Assembly: GCA_026874595.1 (NCBI GenBank)
Contig: CM049307.1
Location: 41,548,362 to 41,612,361 of the forward strand
Direction of reading: 5' to 3'
Source: Sipunculus nudus
Taxonomy: Eukaryota > Annelida > Sipuncula > Golfingiida > Sipunculidae
DNA: 64,000 nt
Part shown: piece after piece, positions 62,632 through 64,000 of the stretch
Position numbering within the stretch: position 1 is the stretch's first letter
How the letters are laid out: every line of letters starts with the position of its first letter
The notes under the pieces: generated by a model
The model's database searches: none
Told to the model about the DNA's origin: nothing
The model's input: the letters and a program-made list of their open reading frames with translations, nothing else
Position numbers and translations under genes: made by a program

Positions 62632-64000
62632 AACAAGGGACCCATGGGTCACGGCGCACAGCTGAAGTTTGAAATTTTTGCAAATGCAAAATATGCAAAA
62701 TATTCTATTGTAATGTTTTTCATTTATATAAGCATATGAGAAGCTAAGAGGAAAGGGGCCCTCCTACTTGGTTATAGTAAAGTTCTAAATATATGATTGC
62801 AAACTAATACTCTGACAAGACTGTCATGAAGAAAAACAGTAACAGTTTTGAGATACTGTGATGCATATGAAAAATTTACAGATGGACAGGCAAGTGGACA
62901 GAATGGACTTATACCTTTATCTCACTTTCAAGAGTATAATGCATTTAAGTTTATATATAAGCCTATTTTTTTAGCATATCCACTTATTCCATTAATAGTT
63001 TTTATCTGATTCATTTTTTTTATTTACAAGTGTTATAAATTTGTAATAAAAATTGAAAATATAAGTTAAAATATATATCCAGAGTGTAGCTCATATTGGG
63101 TCATATTATGCATACACATGTATTTTATTATTTTTAAATCACAAATGTTTTAACTGAATTCAAAAGGAAACTAGAATACGGGTAGTCGACAAGCGACTAC
63201 TTGTATCCGCCTAAATCAGAGTGGAACGGGTGAAGTGTTGCATATTAGCATGGATGTCTGCAGCCAAATTGTGTATGTAGGTTGCGCTACCTACGAAAAA
63301 ATCCAGAAAGCTCTATACACATGCAAAACTTTGGCCCAATCGGTCAAACGGTTCCCAAGATATGAGCTTGGATATCTGCTGCATAAACTAGAATGCAGGT
63401 GGCGCCACCTGTCATAAAATCAAGAGAGCTGTCGGGGATGTATAAACTTGCAAAATTTTAGGCAGATATGTCAAACCACTGCCGAGATATGAGTGATTTT
63501 ATCCCATGGCAGACAAACAGATGGGAGCTGTGCAAACATGGCTGCAGGTGGCGCCACCAGTTTTGCATATGATAGAGAGCTATGTGAGATTTATACACAT
63601 GCAAAATTTTGGCCCAATCGGTCAAACGGTTCCCTAGATATGAGCTTGGATGTCTGCAGCGTAAACTTGATTGTAGGTGGCGCCACCTGTCATAAAATCA
63701 GAAAAGCTATCCAGGATGTATAAGCATGCCGACTTTCAGGTGAATTAGTCAAACCACTGCAGAGATATGAGTGATTTTAACCCAAGGCAGACGAACAGAT
63801 GGACACTGTGCAAACATGGTTGCAGGTGGTGCCACCATTTTCGGTGTATGTTATAAAGCTCTCCAAGGGCTACATTTGTGCAAAAAGATTTTCCTGATTG
63901 GTCAAACGGTTCCCGAGATATGAGCTTGGATGTCTGCAGCGTAAACGTGAATGTAGGTGGCGCCACCTGTCATAAAATCAGAAAAGCTATCCAGGATGTA
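62632..64000 (+). mobile_element. Family B repeat B3 (head only), followed by A5, running off the window
   Basis: Head AACAAGGGACCCATGGGTCA at 62632, nearly identical to B2's. A5 begins 539 bp downstream. The B tail is outside the window. Confidence 0.45.
63171..64000 (-). mobile_element. Family A non-autonomous Helitron, copy A5 (cut by window end)
   Basis: The 3' end on the minus strand reads CCCGTATTCTAG before T (63171 boundary), with an intact terminal hairpin (GTAGTCG/CGACTAC, about 63182-63200). Four palindromes at 63398, 63547, 63676 and 63956. The 5' end lies beyond 64000. Confidence 0.75.

Larger units (their letters stand above)
57639..64000 (-). other. GRWD1 upstream intron, at least 6.3 kb, filled with nested repeats
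   Basis: The exon at 57638 starts after a TTTTAG acceptor and no earlier GRWD1 exon was found up to the window end. A 58 bp unit containing 'ttttgattcact' and 'aatcctaacataaac' is doubled at about 57784-57900. Mobile elements inside are listed separately. Confidence 0.6.

Overview
The window looks like nuclear DNA of a marine invertebrate, most likely a mollusc and possibly a bivalve. It is AT-rich and gene-poor. It carries spliced genes with GT-AG introns, animal-type proteins (GRWD1, a probable xylosyltransferase), and many non-autonomous repeats built like the 'pearl' and Helitron elements of bivalves (tandem cores, an ACGG-type microsatellite, a palindromic tail). The taxon is an inference; the rest was read from the sequence.

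Layout. 1-5032: tRNA-like SINE head, then a 3.4 kb repeat of family B with a Helitron of family A inside it. 5033-22139: no gene seen; dispersed repeats and tandem arrays, including a 177 bp array at 12.3-13.0 kb, a 27 bp array at 13.9-14.1 kb and a pogo-like element at 15.3-16.1 kb. 22140-22620: CpG-rich patch, perhaps an orphan promoter. 24484-25650: complete family A Helitron. 30280-35486: the main object, a two-gene DNA transposon of the ISL2EU type. It has about 67 bp terminal inverted repeats, a spliced THAP/DDE transposase on +, and a spliced SWIM/YqaJ-nuclease/PHD gene on - with one frameshift. 37934-38137: first coding exon (-) of a type II membrane protein, probably a peptide O-xylosyltransferase, with two TTACGTAA palindromes upstream. 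40.8-41.5 kb: 50 bp minisatellite. 47.3-49.8 kb: further A and C family repeats. 51.97-55.32 kb: diverged 1.5-1.8 kb tandem duplication, with a small transposon in one copy and an empty site in the other. 56580-57638: last two coding exons of GRWD1 (-). Its upstream intron (57639 to beyond the window end) holds nested repeats: a hAT-like element contains family B, which contains family A. 62632-64000: another B head with an A element running off the end.

How parts work together. In the transposon, each terminal repeat sits 50-130 bp upstream of one start codon and the genes run toward each other, so each end probably doubles as a promoter. The transposase would cut and rejoin. The YqaJ-type nuclease partner is a hallmark of this class, but its role is not settled. 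The host genes (GRWD1, xylosyltransferase) are housekeeping-type and unrelated. The strongest unexplained signal is a perfect 12 bp palindrome, GGTGGCGCCACC, present at least 22 times in families A and B (with a one-base variant in C). It resembles the core of a CTCF site.
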